64,000 nucleotides of DNA from Marixanthotalea marina. GTDB lineage: Bacteria; Bacteroidota; Bacteroidia; Flavobacteriales; Flavobacteriaceae. Below the pieces are notes generated by a model. The model made no database searches. It worked only from the letters and a program-made list of their open reading frames with translations, and was not told where the DNA came from. Positions 34,788 to 42,192 of the stretch are shown in pieces (the stretch's first letter is position 1; each line of letters opens with the position of its first letter). Location: assembly GCA_018883545.1 (NCBI GenBank), contig JAHLEH010000004.1:62001-126000 (forward strand), in the 5' to 3' direction. A program made the translations under genes and the position numbers.

Positions 34788-35357
34788 ATGCCAGTAAAGA
34801 TTAGATTACAAAGACACGGTAAAAAAGGAAAACCTTACTATTGGATTGTTGCTGCAGATGCACGTTCTAAAAGAGATGGTAAGTACTTGGAAAAATTAGG
34901 AGCTTACAACCCTAACACAAACCCAGCATCTATTGATTTAGACGTTGATGGTGCTGTAAAATGGTTACAAAACGGTGCTCAGCCAACTGATACCGCTAAA
35001 GCCATTTTATCTTACAAAGGTGCTTTATTGAAAAACCACTTAGCTGGTGGTGTTAGAAAAGGTGCTTTAACCGAAGAGCAAGCCGAAGCTAAATTCAACG
35101 CTTGGTTAGAGGAAAAAGAAGGTAAAATAACTTCAAAATCTGAAGATTTGGCCAAAGCTAAAGAAGAAGCTAAAGCTAAAGCTTTAGAAGCTGAAAAAGC
35201 CGCTAATGAAGCACGTATCGCTGCCGCTGCTCCTGTAGAGGAAGAAGTAGCTGAAGAAACTGAGGCTGCTGCTGAAGAGGCTGTTGAGGAAACTGCCGAA
35301 GCTGCAACTGAAGAAGCTGCTGCCGAAGAGGCTCCAAAAGCTAAAGAAGAAGAATAA
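34788..35357 (+). CDS. rpsP: 30S ribosomal protein S16 with long acidic C-terminal extension
   Basis: 189 residues. The first about 80 residues are canonical S16 (KIRLQRHGKKGKPYYWIVAADARSKRDGKYLEKLGAYNP) that binds 16S rRNA during early 30S assembly. The remaining about 105 residues form a low-complexity tail of Ala, Glu and Lys (EEKEGK, AKEEAKAKALEAEKAA, then EEA/EETAE blocks), likely a solvent-exposed helix. E. coli S16 is 82 residues; extended tails are frequent in Bacteroidota. It is followed by a terminator, so rimM 100 bases on is transcribed separately or by read-through. Confidence 0.97.
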   Translation: MPVKIRLQRHGKKGKPYYWIVAADARSKRDGKYLEKLGAYNPNTNPASIDLDVDGAVKWLQNGAQPTDTAKAILSYKGALLKNHLAGGVRKGALTEEQAEAKFNAWLEEKEGKITSKSEDLAKAKEEAKAKALEAEKAANEARIAAAAPVEEEVAEETEAAAEEAVEETAEAATEEAAAEEAPKAKEEE

Positions 35358-35380
35358 AAAAATTAATTTTTTATACTTTT

Positions 35381-35410
35381 AAACTCCGATAATTATTATC
35401 GGAGTTTTTT
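35381..35410 (+). terminator. Rho-independent terminator of rpsP
   Basis: AACTCCGATAAT and ATTATCGGAGTT form a 12-base perfect stem (loop of about 2-4 bases, depending on fraying) followed by T6. Confidence 0.92.
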
Positions 35411-35463
35411 ATGCAAAATAATTACGCATAAAATTGGATTTACTTAAATATTAAATTCCCATA

Positions 35464-35493
35464 ATGAGATCCTGAAACAAGTTCAGGATGACA
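35464..35493. repeat. Intergenic hairpin repeat, copy 1
   Basis: ATCCTGAA-ACAAG-TTCAGGAT is a perfect hairpin (35469-35489) flanked by GAG and GAC. Copy 2 at 36058-36087 is identical over 30 bases. The ATG of its GGATGAC flank opens a frame in phase with rimM, producing a spurious upstream start. Confidence 0.85.
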
Positions 35494-35508
35494 AAGAAAC
35501 TATTTGTC

Positions 35509-36036
35509 ATGAAAAAAGAAGACTGCTTTTACCTTGGTAAAATTGTTAGAAAATATAGTTTTAATGGCGAATTGCTCATAAAGCTTGATACTGATGAGCC
35601 CGAACTTTACGATAATATGGATGCCTTGTTTATTGATGTTCGCGGCAACTTGATACCTTTTTTTATTGAAAGCTCCCAACTTCACAAATCCGATTTGCTA
35701 CGGGTTCAGTTTGAAGATGTCACTACTGAAGCTGATGCCGACGCATTACTTAAAAGCGATGTGTATTTACCGCTGGAGCTTTTACCAAAACTGGAAGGCA
35801 ATAAGTTTTACTTTCATGAAGTAATTGGTTTTACTATAGAGGATAAAAATTACGGCAAAGTTGGTATTATAAAATCCATAAACGATTCTACAGCGCAGGC
35901 TCTTTTTGAAGTTGAAAACAAAGATGGCAAGGAACTATTGATTCCTATGAATGATGAGTTTATTGTAAAAGTTGATAGGAAAGCTAAAACCATTGTTGTA
36001 GATACACCAGCTGGGTTGATTGATTTATATTTATAA
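35509..36036 (+). CDS. rimM: Ribosome maturation factor RimM
   Basis: 175 residues. The start at 35509 (MKKEDCFYLGKIVRKYSFNGELLI) is chosen because the in-frame ATG at 35488 lies inside a dispersed repeat. The N-terminal RimM domain (YLGKIVR, GELLIKLDTDEPELY) is followed by the PRC-barrel domain (YFHEVIGFTIEDKNYGKVGIIKSI, LLIPMNDEFI, PAGLIDLYL at the end). RimM binds S19 and assists maturation of the 30S head. Placement after rpsP is the standard bacterial order. Confidence 0.95.
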   Translation: MKKEDCFYLGKIVRKYSFNGELLIKLDTDEPELYDNMDALFIDVRGNLIPFFIESSQLHKSDLLRVQFEDVTTEADADALLKSDVYLPLELLPKLEGNKFYFHEVIGFTIEDKNYGKVGIIKSINDSTAQALFEVENKDGKELLIPMNDEFIVKVDRKAKTIVVDTPAGLIDLYL

Positions 36037-36057
36037 ATTCAGCATCACACAAAAATA

Positions 36058-36087
36058 ATGAGATCCTGAAACAAGTTCAGGATGACA
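36058..36087. repeat. Intergenic hairpin repeat, copy 2
   Basis: Identical over 30 bases to copy 1 at 35464-35493; hairpin ATCCTGAA-ACAAG-TTCAGGAT at 36063-36083. It lies between rimM and the tRNA methyltransferase gene. Confidence 0.85.
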
Positions 36088-36094
36088 ATACCAA

Positions 36095-36808
36095 ATGAGC
36101 AAACCTTTTAAATTCAAGCAATTTACAGTTCAACAAGATAAAAGTGCCATGAAAATTGGTACCGATGGCGTTTTGTTGGGCGCTTGGACTTCCATTGCAA
36201 AAAATCCTTTTTCCATTTTAGATATTGGAGCTGGCACAGGTGTTTTATCACTTATGTTAGCCCAACGCAGTTTTGCCGAGGTTATAGATGCACTTGAAAT
36301 TGACAATGAGGCTTACGAACAATGCGTGGATAATTTTGAAGCCTCCAATTGGGGCGACCGCTTGTTTTGTTATCATGCCCCTTTAGAAGAATTTGCAGAA
36401 GAAATTGAAGATACATACGATTTGATTATCTGCAACCCACCTTTTTATAGTGAGGACTACAAAACCGAAAGCTCATCAAGAGATATGGCAAGATTTCAAG
36501 ACGCCATGCCTTTTAACCACTTAATTGCAAGTGTTTCAAAATTATTATCGGATGATGGTGTTTTTTCGGTTATCATTCCATATAAAGAAGAACAGGTATT
36601 TATAGAACTCGCCTCAAATTTCAATCTTTTCCCAAATAGAATTACACACGTAAAAGGCAATCCTCTTTCAGAAATTAAAAGAAGTCTTATTGAATTTTCA
36701 TTTGATGAAAGCAAGGCAAAAATAAACCAGCTTATTATTGAAACTGATAGACACCAATACACAGAAGAATACACAAGACTTACCAAAGATTTTTATCTAA
36801 AAATGTAA
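36095..36808 (+). CDS. trmN6: tRNA1(Val) (adenine-N6)-methyltransferase
   Basis: 237 residues. It shows a methyltransferase fold with the SAM-binding motif LDIGAGTGVLSLMLAQ and the NPPFY catalytic motif (ICNPPFYSEDYK) diagnostic for N6-adenine methyltransferases. The start FKFKQFTVQQDKSAMKIGTDGVLLGAW is characteristic of the YfiC/TrmN6 family that modifies A37 of tRNA1(Val). It starts 8 bases after the repeat copy and precedes a phosphoesterase gene by 45 bases. Confidence 0.93.
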   Translation: MSKPFKFKQFTVQQDKSAMKIGTDGVLLGAWTSIAKNPFSILDIGAGTGVLSLMLAQRSFAEVIDALEIDNEAYEQCVDNFEASNWGDRLFCYHAPLEEFAEEIEDTYDLIICNPPFYSEDYKTESSSRDMARFQDAMPFNHLIASVSKLLSDDGVFSVIIPYKEEQVFIELASNFNLFPNRITHVKGNPLSEIKRSLIEFSFDESKAKINQLIIETDRHQYTEEYTRLTKDFYLKM

Positions 36809-36853
36809 TAGCAGGGATAGATTACAAAAAGCTTTTTGTTTAAATTTATCCCA

Positions 36854-37753
36854 ATGTTTTCATCCAGAAAAAGATTAAATAGAGCCTATAAAAATGCAAA
36901 GGTCATCCCCTTTGATGACACTAGTAAATTTATTCTGTTTAGTGATTGCCACCGTGGCGATAACAGTTTTGCAGACGATTTTGCGAATAACCGCAACATT
37001 TATTTTCATGCCCTAAAGCACTATTTTGCTGAAGGTTTCCATTACTGTGAATTAGGAGATGGCGATGAGCTTTGGGAGAATCTATCCTTTAAATCCATTT
37101 TTGAGGCTCATAAAAATGTATATCTGTTGATGAAGGAATTCCATCAACAACAACGGCTGCACATGATTTGGGGGAATCATGACATGGTTTATAGGAATGC
37201 TGATTTCGTAAAAAAACATCTATCAAGTTATTTCGACCCCAAAATAGGCGGAAATGCAACACTATTTAACGCTATTGAATACCACGAAGGCATTATTTTA
37301 AAGCACACTAAAACCACTCAAGAACTTTTTTTAACACATGGCCATCAGGCCGATTGGTGGAATTATGTGTTCTGGAAATGGAGTCGTTTTATGGTGAGAA
37401 TACTTTGGAAACCATTAAACGTCATGGGCATTGCAGACCCCACGAGTCCAGCAAAAAACTACAAAGAACTTATAAAAATTGAGCGGAGAACTAAAAAGTG
37501 GATTTCTGAAAACAATAACATAATAACAATAGCCGGGCACACCCACAGACCTCGTTTTCCTGAACCTGGTGATATTGCATTTTTTAATGACGGTAGCTGT
37601 GTACACCCAAGAAGCATAACGGGTATTGAAATTGAAAACGGCACTATATCACTAATAAAATGGGAAATAGACACCAATGATGATGGTGTGCTACAGGTTT
37701 TTAGGCACGTGCTGGAGGGACCAAGAAAGTTGATTGATTATAAAACAAATTGA
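36854..37753 (+). CDS. Metallophosphoesterase family protein
   Basis: 299 residues from the ATG at 36854 (a TTG 18 bases earlier is possible). The calcineurin-type metal-binding motifs are in order: SDCHRGD, GDGDELWE (variant GDxxD), WGNHDMVYRN and the histidine pairs LTHGHQADWW and AGHTHRPRFPEPG. A two-metal phosphoesterase active site is therefore intact. The substrate is not clear; it is somewhat like the LpxH group of UDP-diacylglucosamine hydrolases, but that is not certain. It is last in a group with trmN6. Confidence 0.85.
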   Translation: MFSSRKRLNRAYKNAKVIPFDDTSKFILFSDCHRGDNSFADDFANNRNIYFHALKHYFAEGFHYCELGDGDELWENLSFKSIFEAHKNVYLLMKEFHQQQRLHMIWGNHDMVYRNADFVKKHLSSYFDPKIGGNATLFNAIEYHEGIILKHTKTTQELFLTHGHQADWWNYVFWKWSRFMVRILWKPLNVMGIADPTSPAKNYKELIKIERRTKKWISENNNIITIAGHTHRPRFPEPGDIAFFNDGSCVHPRSITGIEIENGTISLIKWEIDTNDDGVLQVFRHVLEGPRKLIDYKTN

Positions 37754-37764
37754 TTAAGATTGTC

Positions 37765-37784
37765 ATTCTTGCTTTCGCAGGAAT
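37765..37784. repeat. Intergenic hairpin repeat, related copy (inverted)
   Basis: ATTCTTGC-TTTC-GCAGGAAT forms an 8-bp hairpin with one G-T pair. It is flanked by GTC on the left, the complement of the GAC that follows the other copies, so it lies in the opposite orientation. It is a diverged relative. Confidence 0.6.
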
Positions 37785-37795
37785 AACAAAAAATT

Positions 37796-38128
37796 CTAAC
37801 TCTCTGGTGCCAATTCAACCACAAGACCTTCCATATCAGTTGTCATCTGTATTTGGCAACCTAATCGGCTATTATCTTTTACATTAAAAGCTTCAGACAA
37901 CATCGCTTCTTCATCATCGCTCATTTCAGGCAGTTCATTCTCACTCAACACATAACATTGGCAAGAGGCACACATGGCCATACCACCACAAACACCAATG
38001 GTTCCCTCAGGTGCCAATTCGTAAGACCTTACAACCTCCATAAGGTTCATGGCCATATCTGTTGGCGCTACTACTTCATGTTCTACACCGTCTCTATCTA
38101 TAATTTTAATGTTTATGTCTTGTTCCAT
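37796..38128 (-). CDS. 2Fe-2S ferredoxin
   Basis: 110 residues. The plant/adrenodoxin-type cluster motif is CGGMAMCASCQCYV (Cys spacing CxxxxCxxC), with the fourth ligand in the later RLGCQIQMT segment. The N-terminal beta-grasp is evident (INIKIIDRDGVEHEVVAPTDMAMNLMEVVR). It carries single electrons in the cytoplasm, possibly for Fe-S cluster assembly, as the next two genes on this strand are Nfu and Mrp. Confidence 0.93.
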   Translation of the reverse strand: MEQDINIKIIDRDGVEHEVVAPTDMAMNLMEVVRSYELAPEGTIGVCGGMAMCASCQCYVLSENELPEMSDDEEAMLSEAFNVKDNSRLGCQIQMTTDMEGLVVELAPES

Positions 38129-38235
38129 GTAATTTCTTGTTTTTAGAACACCAAAGCCTTACTACATTAAAGGAATGATTGCCTATGCTTATTTAAATAT
38201 GATTTATTTGGATTATTAATTTTGGTAAGAAAAAT

Positions 38236-38478
38236 TTAAACTTCAATATTTATAACCTGCTCTATTTGTGGCGCATATTTTTTTATGGTCATTTCCACGC
38301 CAGACTTTAATGTCATACGATTAACACTACACCCAACACAAGCGCCCTGTAGCTGTACCTTAACTAACTTATCGTCTTCAATAGCTAATAAAGAAATATC
38401 TCCTCCATCACTTTGTAAAAAAGGGCGAATTTCTTCCAAAGCCTTTTCAACGTTAATTTTAAGCTCTTCTGTTGTCAT
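38236..38478 (-). CDS. NifU-like C-terminal domain protein (Nfu-type)
   Basis: 80 residues, just the Nfu domain. It has the CxxC cluster-binding motif in LQGACVGCSVNRMTL and a preceding LRPFLQSDGGDISLL-like element (here IRPFLQSDGGDISLLAIEDD). It functions as an Fe-S cluster carrier or scaffold. It starts 3 bases after the mrp stop codon, so the two are translated together. Confidence 0.93.
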   Translation of the reverse strand: MTTEELKINVEKALEEIRPFLQSDGGDISLLAIEDDKLVKVQLQGACVGCSVNRMTLKSGVEMTIKKYAPQIEQVINIEV

Positions 38479-38481
38479 GTC

Positions 38482-39618
38482 TTATTTTTTTACTGCTGAA
38501 CAGCCAGCCATAGTTGTAATTTTTATAGCTTCGGTAGGCGGCAAATCCTCGTTGCGTTTTACCAACTCCTCTACCACATTTTGGGTTAATTTTTCGAAAG
38601 CCTGTTCTATTGGTGTTGCGGTTTGCAATGCTGCTGGACGACCAACATCACCTGCTTCTCGCACACTTTGCACCAAAGGAATTTCACCCAAAAATGGCAC
38701 TTTTAAATCCTCAGCTAAGTTTTTAGCACCTTCTTGCCCAAAAATATAATATTTATTATCTGGCAATTCTTCGGGTGTAAAATACGCCATATTTTCTATT
38801 ATTCCCAATACAGGCACACTTATACTTTCCTGTTGGAACATAGCCACTCCTTTTTTGGCATCGGCCAAGGCTACATTCTGCGGTGTACTAACCACTACTG
38901 CTCCCGTAATTGGCAACGATTGCATGATACTTAAATGAATATCGCCCGTGCCGGGAGGTAAATCAATCAACAAAAAGTCCAACTCACCCCAATGCGCATC
39001 GAAAATCATTTGGTTTAATGCTTTGGCTGCCATTGGGCCTCGCCAAACCACCGCTTGGTTGGGTTGTGTAAAAAAGCCTATAGACAATATTTTAACCCCA
39101 TAATTTTCAATAGGCTTCATCTTAGATTTTCCACCAACATTTACAGCCAATGGTTTTTCTGCTTCCACATCAAACATAATAGGAATGGACGGCCCATAAA
39201 TATCGGCATCCAACACTCCAACCTTAAAGCCCATTTTAGATAAGGTAACCGCTAAGTTAGCGGTAACGGTAGATTTACCCACACCACCTTTACCAGAAGC
39301 AACCGCCACAATATTTTGAATGCCCGGAATGGGATTTCCTTTTATAACATTTGCTTTTGGTTTGGCAGGCGCATCTACTTTTACATTCACGGTAATTTTG
39401 GCCTTTTCGTAGACCAAATCGTGAATGGTTTTTAAAATATCTACTTCGGTACGTTTTTTAGCCTGTAAACTTGGATTCTTTATGGTCACATCTACAATAA
39501 CCTCATCGCCAAAAGTCACCACATTTGTAACGGCGCCACTCTCTACCATATTTTGTCCTTCACCAGCTACAGTAATGGACTCCAACGCTTTTAATATATC
39601 TTTTTTATGAAGCTTCAT
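38482..39618 (-). CDS. mrp: Mrp/NBP35-type Fe-S cluster carrier ATPase
   Basis: 378 residues. A MIP18/DUF59 domain occupies the first about 80 residues. The deviant Walker A motif is ASGKGGVGKSTVTANLAV. The DADIYGPSIPIMF and DLPPGTGDIHLS (Walker B) motifs follow. Such proteins transfer Fe-S clusters to apoproteins. The co-transcribed nfu gene and nearby ferredoxin gene support this. Confidence 0.93.
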   Translation of the reverse strand: MKLHKKDILKALESITVAGEGQNMVESGAVTNVVTFGDEVIVDVTIKNPSLQAKKRTEVDILKTIHDLVYEKAKITVNVKVDAPAKPKANVIKGNPIPGIQNIVAVASGKGGVGKSTVTANLAVTLSKMGFKVGVLDADIYGPSIPIMFDVEAEKPLAVNVGGKSKMKPIENYGVKILSIGFFTQPNQAVVWRGPMAAKALNQMIFDAHWGELDFLLIDLPPGTGDIHLSIMQSLPITGAVVVSTPQNVALADAKKGVAMFQQESISVPVLGIIENMAYFTPEELPDNKYYIFGQEGAKNLAEDLKVPFLGEIPLVQSVREAGDVGRPAALQTATPIEQAFEKLTQNVVEELVKRNEDLPPTEAIKITTMAGCSAVKK

Positions 39619-39742
39619 GCTTTTTATTTAGATTAATTCTAATATGCAAATATACTGTGAATTGTTTAGAATTTAAAGCTGTTTTATTGAAATGATTTAT
39701 ATAGTGATTTGGTTTTGTTATGAATGTTGGAATGAGTGATTT

Positions 39743-39771
39743 TTTGTAAATTTTTGAAAAATTAGGAAATA
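39743..39771 (+). promoter_or_regulatory. 29-bp direct repeat upstream of fic, copy 1
   Basis: The first of two perfect 29-bp copies, 56 bp apart. The core AATTTTT-G-AAAAATT (39749-39763) is a perfect palindrome. It lies just upstream of a TATATTTG -7 element, where it would cover the -33 region. Confidence 0.75.
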
Positions 39772-39784
39772 ATTATAAATTTTG

Positions 39785-39792
39785 TATATTTG
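39785..39792 (+). promoter_or_regulatory. Candidate -7 element of fic
   Basis: TATATTTG matches TAnnTTTG exactly and lies between the two 29-bp repeats, about 45 bases before the fic ATG. Confidence 0.6.
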
Positions 39793-39798
39793 ATGATA

Positions 39799-39827
39799 TT
39801 TGTAAATTTTTGAAAAATTAGGAAATA
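39799..39827 (+). promoter_or_regulatory. 29-bp direct repeat upstream of fic, copy 2
   Basis: Second perfect copy, beginning 6 bases after the -7 element, so it covers the expected transcription start. Palindromic core at 39805-39819. It ends 10 bases before the ATG, and its AGGAAA end could also serve as a weak ribosome-binding site. Confidence 0.75.
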
Positions 39828-39837
39828 TTAATGTGAT

Positions 39838-41193
39838 ATGATTGAAAAAGCACCGGAATTCAAATATAGCGATGAAATTGATAATGTCTTATGGATTTTA
39901 TTTCACAACACACATTCAGAACTAATTAAGAAAATTGAAGAGGATTATTTGTATTGGGATAAAGTAAAATATTATAAAGAGGACAAAACACTTTCTGGAA
40001 AAACTAAGCTAATCGACCCAAAATCTTTGTGGATTAGAATAAAACTTCAACGAGAAGTAATTCAAAAAACATCTTACATATTAAACTACTCCAAAAAAGA
40101 ATATTCGAAAAGTAAATTTCAGTTTGTGACACATAATATAAATGAATACCTCCAGCAGAAACTCCATTATTTAGACTTCAACTTTGGCGCAGGTTTACAA
40201 AAAGAAAAGTTACTATCAGATTTAGACAAGCAAAGCTATCTCAATAATGCCTTGATGGAAGAATCCATATTTTCGTCCATGATTGAAGGTGCAACCACCA
40301 CGCGTGTTAAGGCTAAAGACATGCTTCGCAAAAACAAAAAACCTAAAAACAAAAGCGAGCAAATGATATTGAATAATTACAAAACCATTCAATATATAAG
40401 TGAACATCAAGATGAAAATATTTCTGTTGAGAAATTACATGAATTACAACGGCTGGTTACCGAAAATACCCTTGAAGAAGAAAATATTGGAGTTTTTAGA
40501 AGCACCAATGATGTTAATGTTGTTAACGAATTAACGGGGGAAATTGTACATACCCCTCCAGATTTTGAAGAACTTGAAGGTTTAATGAAATCGTTTTGTG
40601 AGTTCTTCAATAACAATCCTAAAGAAGATTTTATTCACCCTATAGTTAAAGGCAGTATTTTACATTTTTTAATCGGCTACATCCATCCTTTTGTTGATGG
40701 CAACGGCAGAACTGCTCGCGCTATATTTTATTGGTATTTATTAAAGAATGGCTATTGGCTTACAGAATACCTTTCTCTTTCTAGAGTCATTATGAAAACA
40801 AAGGTTCAATATGAGAAAGCCTATATATATACTGAAATTGATGACATGGATGTCACCTATTTTATCCATTATCAAGTTAAAGTATTAATACGCGCTTTTG
40901 AAGAATTAAAAACCTATGTTGCCAAAAAGAAAAAAGAGCAAGCCAACCTTTCAAAATTCTTAAAAATCAAAGGCTTCAATGAAAGACAAGCTATTATTCT
41001 TCAAAAAATAGAAGAAGATAGTAATCGGTTTTTTACGGTTAAAGAAATAGAAAATACGTTTAGCGTTACCAACCAAACAGCCAGAACAGATATTGAGGAA
41101 CTAGTAAAAAAAGGATTTTTAAAGAAAATTGCAATAAATAAAAAAACCTCAAACTACTGGAAGGGTGATGCTTTTGATAAAACATTTTTATGA
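39838..41193 (+). CDS. Fic family protein
   Basis: 451 residues. An alpha-helical N-terminal region contains the inhibitory motif S146xxxE150G151 (SSMIEG) typical of class II Fic proteins, whose Glu blocks ATP binding. The Fic core motif HPFVDGNGRTAR starts at about His283. The C-terminal about 75 residues form a winged helix (FFTVKEIENTFSVTNQTARTDIEELVKKGFL). It would transfer AMP from ATP onto a target protein hydroxyl. The winged helix plus twin palindromic repeats in the promoter suggests autoregulation. No antitoxin partner gene is adjacent, in line with the intramolecular inhibitory helix. Confidence 0.93.
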   Translation: MIEKAPEFKYSDEIDNVLWILFHNTHSELIKKIEEDYLYWDKVKYYKEDKTLSGKTKLIDPKSLWIRIKLQREVIQKTSYILNYSKKEYSKSKFQFVTHNINEYLQQKLHYLDFNFGAGLQKEKLLSDLDKQSYLNNALMEESIFSSMIEGATTTRVKAKDMLRKNKKPKNKSEQMILNNYKTIQYISEHQDENISVEKLHELQRLVTENTLEEENIGVFRSTNDVNVVNELTGEIVHTPPDFEELEGLMKSFCEFFNNNPKEDFIHPIVKGSILHFLIGYIHPFVDGNGRTARAIFYWYLLKNGYWLTEYLSLSRVIMKTKVQYEKAYIYTEIDDMDVTYFIHYQVKVLIRAFEELKTYVAKKKKEQANLSKFLKIKGFNERQAIILQKIEEDSNRFFTVKEIENTFSVTNQTARTDIEELVKKGFLKKIAINKKTSNYWKGDAFDKTFL

Positions 41194-41194
41194 T

Positions 41195-41222
41195 GTGATT
41201 CTGAAACAAGTTCAGAATGACG
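41195..41222. repeat. Intergenic hairpin repeat, copy 3 with compensatory changes
   Basis: ATTCTGAA-ACAAG-TTCAGAAT (41198-41218) differs from copies 1 and 2 by C-to-T in the left arm and G-to-A in the matching right-arm position, preserving the pairing. It starts right after the fic stop codon. Confidence 0.75.
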
Positions 41223-41223
41223 C

Positions 41224-41553
41224 CTACAATTCCATTGAAGGATCCCAAAAAACCGTTTCAAAATCTTGTATTTGGTTATCAATCACTTTAATTCCTTCAC
41301 TTTCCAAAAGCTGCTGCATTAGGTTGGTGCCTTCAAAATGATGTTTCCCTGTTAACAAGCCTTTTCTGTTCACAATACGATGAGCAGGCACATCTTTTCC
41401 TGTAGACCCGTTCATGGCATAGCCTACCATTCTGGCACTTCTCGCAGCTCCCAAATATTTGGCAATGGCTCCATAGCTCGTCACCTTTCCGTAAGGTATT
41501 TGTTTTGCGACCTCAAAAACCTTATCAAAAAAATTCAGGGTTTCCTGTTTCAT
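41224..41553 (-). CDS. Alkyltransferase-like (ATL) DNA-binding protein, active Cys replaced by Ala
   Basis: 109 residues, the size of the DNA-binding C-terminal domain of O6-alkylguanine-DNA methyltransferase. The helix-turn-helix part and arginine finger are present (KVTSYGAIAKYLGAARSARMVGYAMN). The active-site box, normally PCHR, reads PAHR at residues 56-59, so no alkyl group can be accepted by cysteine. Proteins of this kind bind O6-alkylguanine and hand it to nucleotide excision repair. It is last in an operon of lysE-type transporter and trmB, 3 bases from the former. Confidence 0.88.
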   Translation of the reverse strand: MKQETLNFFDKVFEVAKQIPYGKVTSYGAIAKYLGAARSARMVGYAMNGSTGKDVPAHRIVNRKGLLTGKHHFEGTNLMQQLLESEGIKVIDNQIQDFETVFWDPSMEL

Positions 41554-41556
41554 AAA

Positions 41557-42189
41557 CTATAATTCTTTGATAATATTTACCAGTGTAATAATTGAAATAA
41601 TACCTGTAATTCCTCCAATTATATAGTTCATGTTCTTTTGGGTAGTAAATACTGTCTTGCCCCTTATTTTATCGAAAAAGAAAATATACATGTACAGCAT
41701 GGCAAACGTACCCATTACCGCTCCAGAAACATAGGTTACAATATTTATCTTATCTAGTAACAACCAGCCAAAAGAAGCCAATGTAATGGTCATATAGGCT
41801 TGGTAAGGGATGGGCAATATATTGAGTGCCGACAACAAAATACCTTGAAAGAAACGACTGTGTTTGCTTTTCACTTTTAAGTCCACAGTTTGTTTGGGCT
41901 GTTTCTTGGCAACAAACAAAAAATAAATGGTAATAAGTACAAAAATCACGAAAGCCACCCGCTGTAAAATCTCTACAATCTCAGAGTGATTTGTAATGTA
42001 TTTTGCAAAAATAGCCGCCACATAAGTTTGAAAAAAAACCGTAACACAGGCACCAACGGAAAACATAATACCCCTTACATGTCCTTCTTTCAAACTAATC
42101 TTAGCAGCCGTCATATTTAATAACCCTGGGGGTATAACACCTATAAGCGCTGCTAAAAACCCTAAAAAAAAGACAATTGTAATGGTCAC
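41557..42189 (-). CDS. LysE-family transporter
   Basis: 210 residues with about six transmembrane helices (residues 4-25, 42-63, 70-90, 118-139, 150-170 and 187-207). The family-typical start ALIGVIPPGLLNMTAAKISLKEGHVRGI is present. Members export amino acids or related compounds; the substrate here is unknown. It is flanked within 4 bases on both sides by trmB and the alkyltransferase-like gene on the same strand. Confidence 0.82.
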   Translation of the reverse strand: MTITIVFFLGFLAALIGVIPPGLLNMTAAKISLKEGHVRGIMFSVGACVTVFFQTYVAAIFAKYITNHSEIVEILQRVAFVIFVLITIYFLFVAKKQPKQTVDLKVKSKHSRFFQGILLSALNILPIPYQAYMTITLASFGWLLLDKINIVTYVSGAVMGTFAMLYMYIFFFDKIRGKTVFTTQKNMNYIIGGITGIISIITLVNIIKEL

Positions 42190-42192
42190 TAT

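Noticed and set aside
38285-38749. 154-codon plus-strand frame across nfu and mrp
   Set aside because: Antisense to two well-supported genes; no motif seen.
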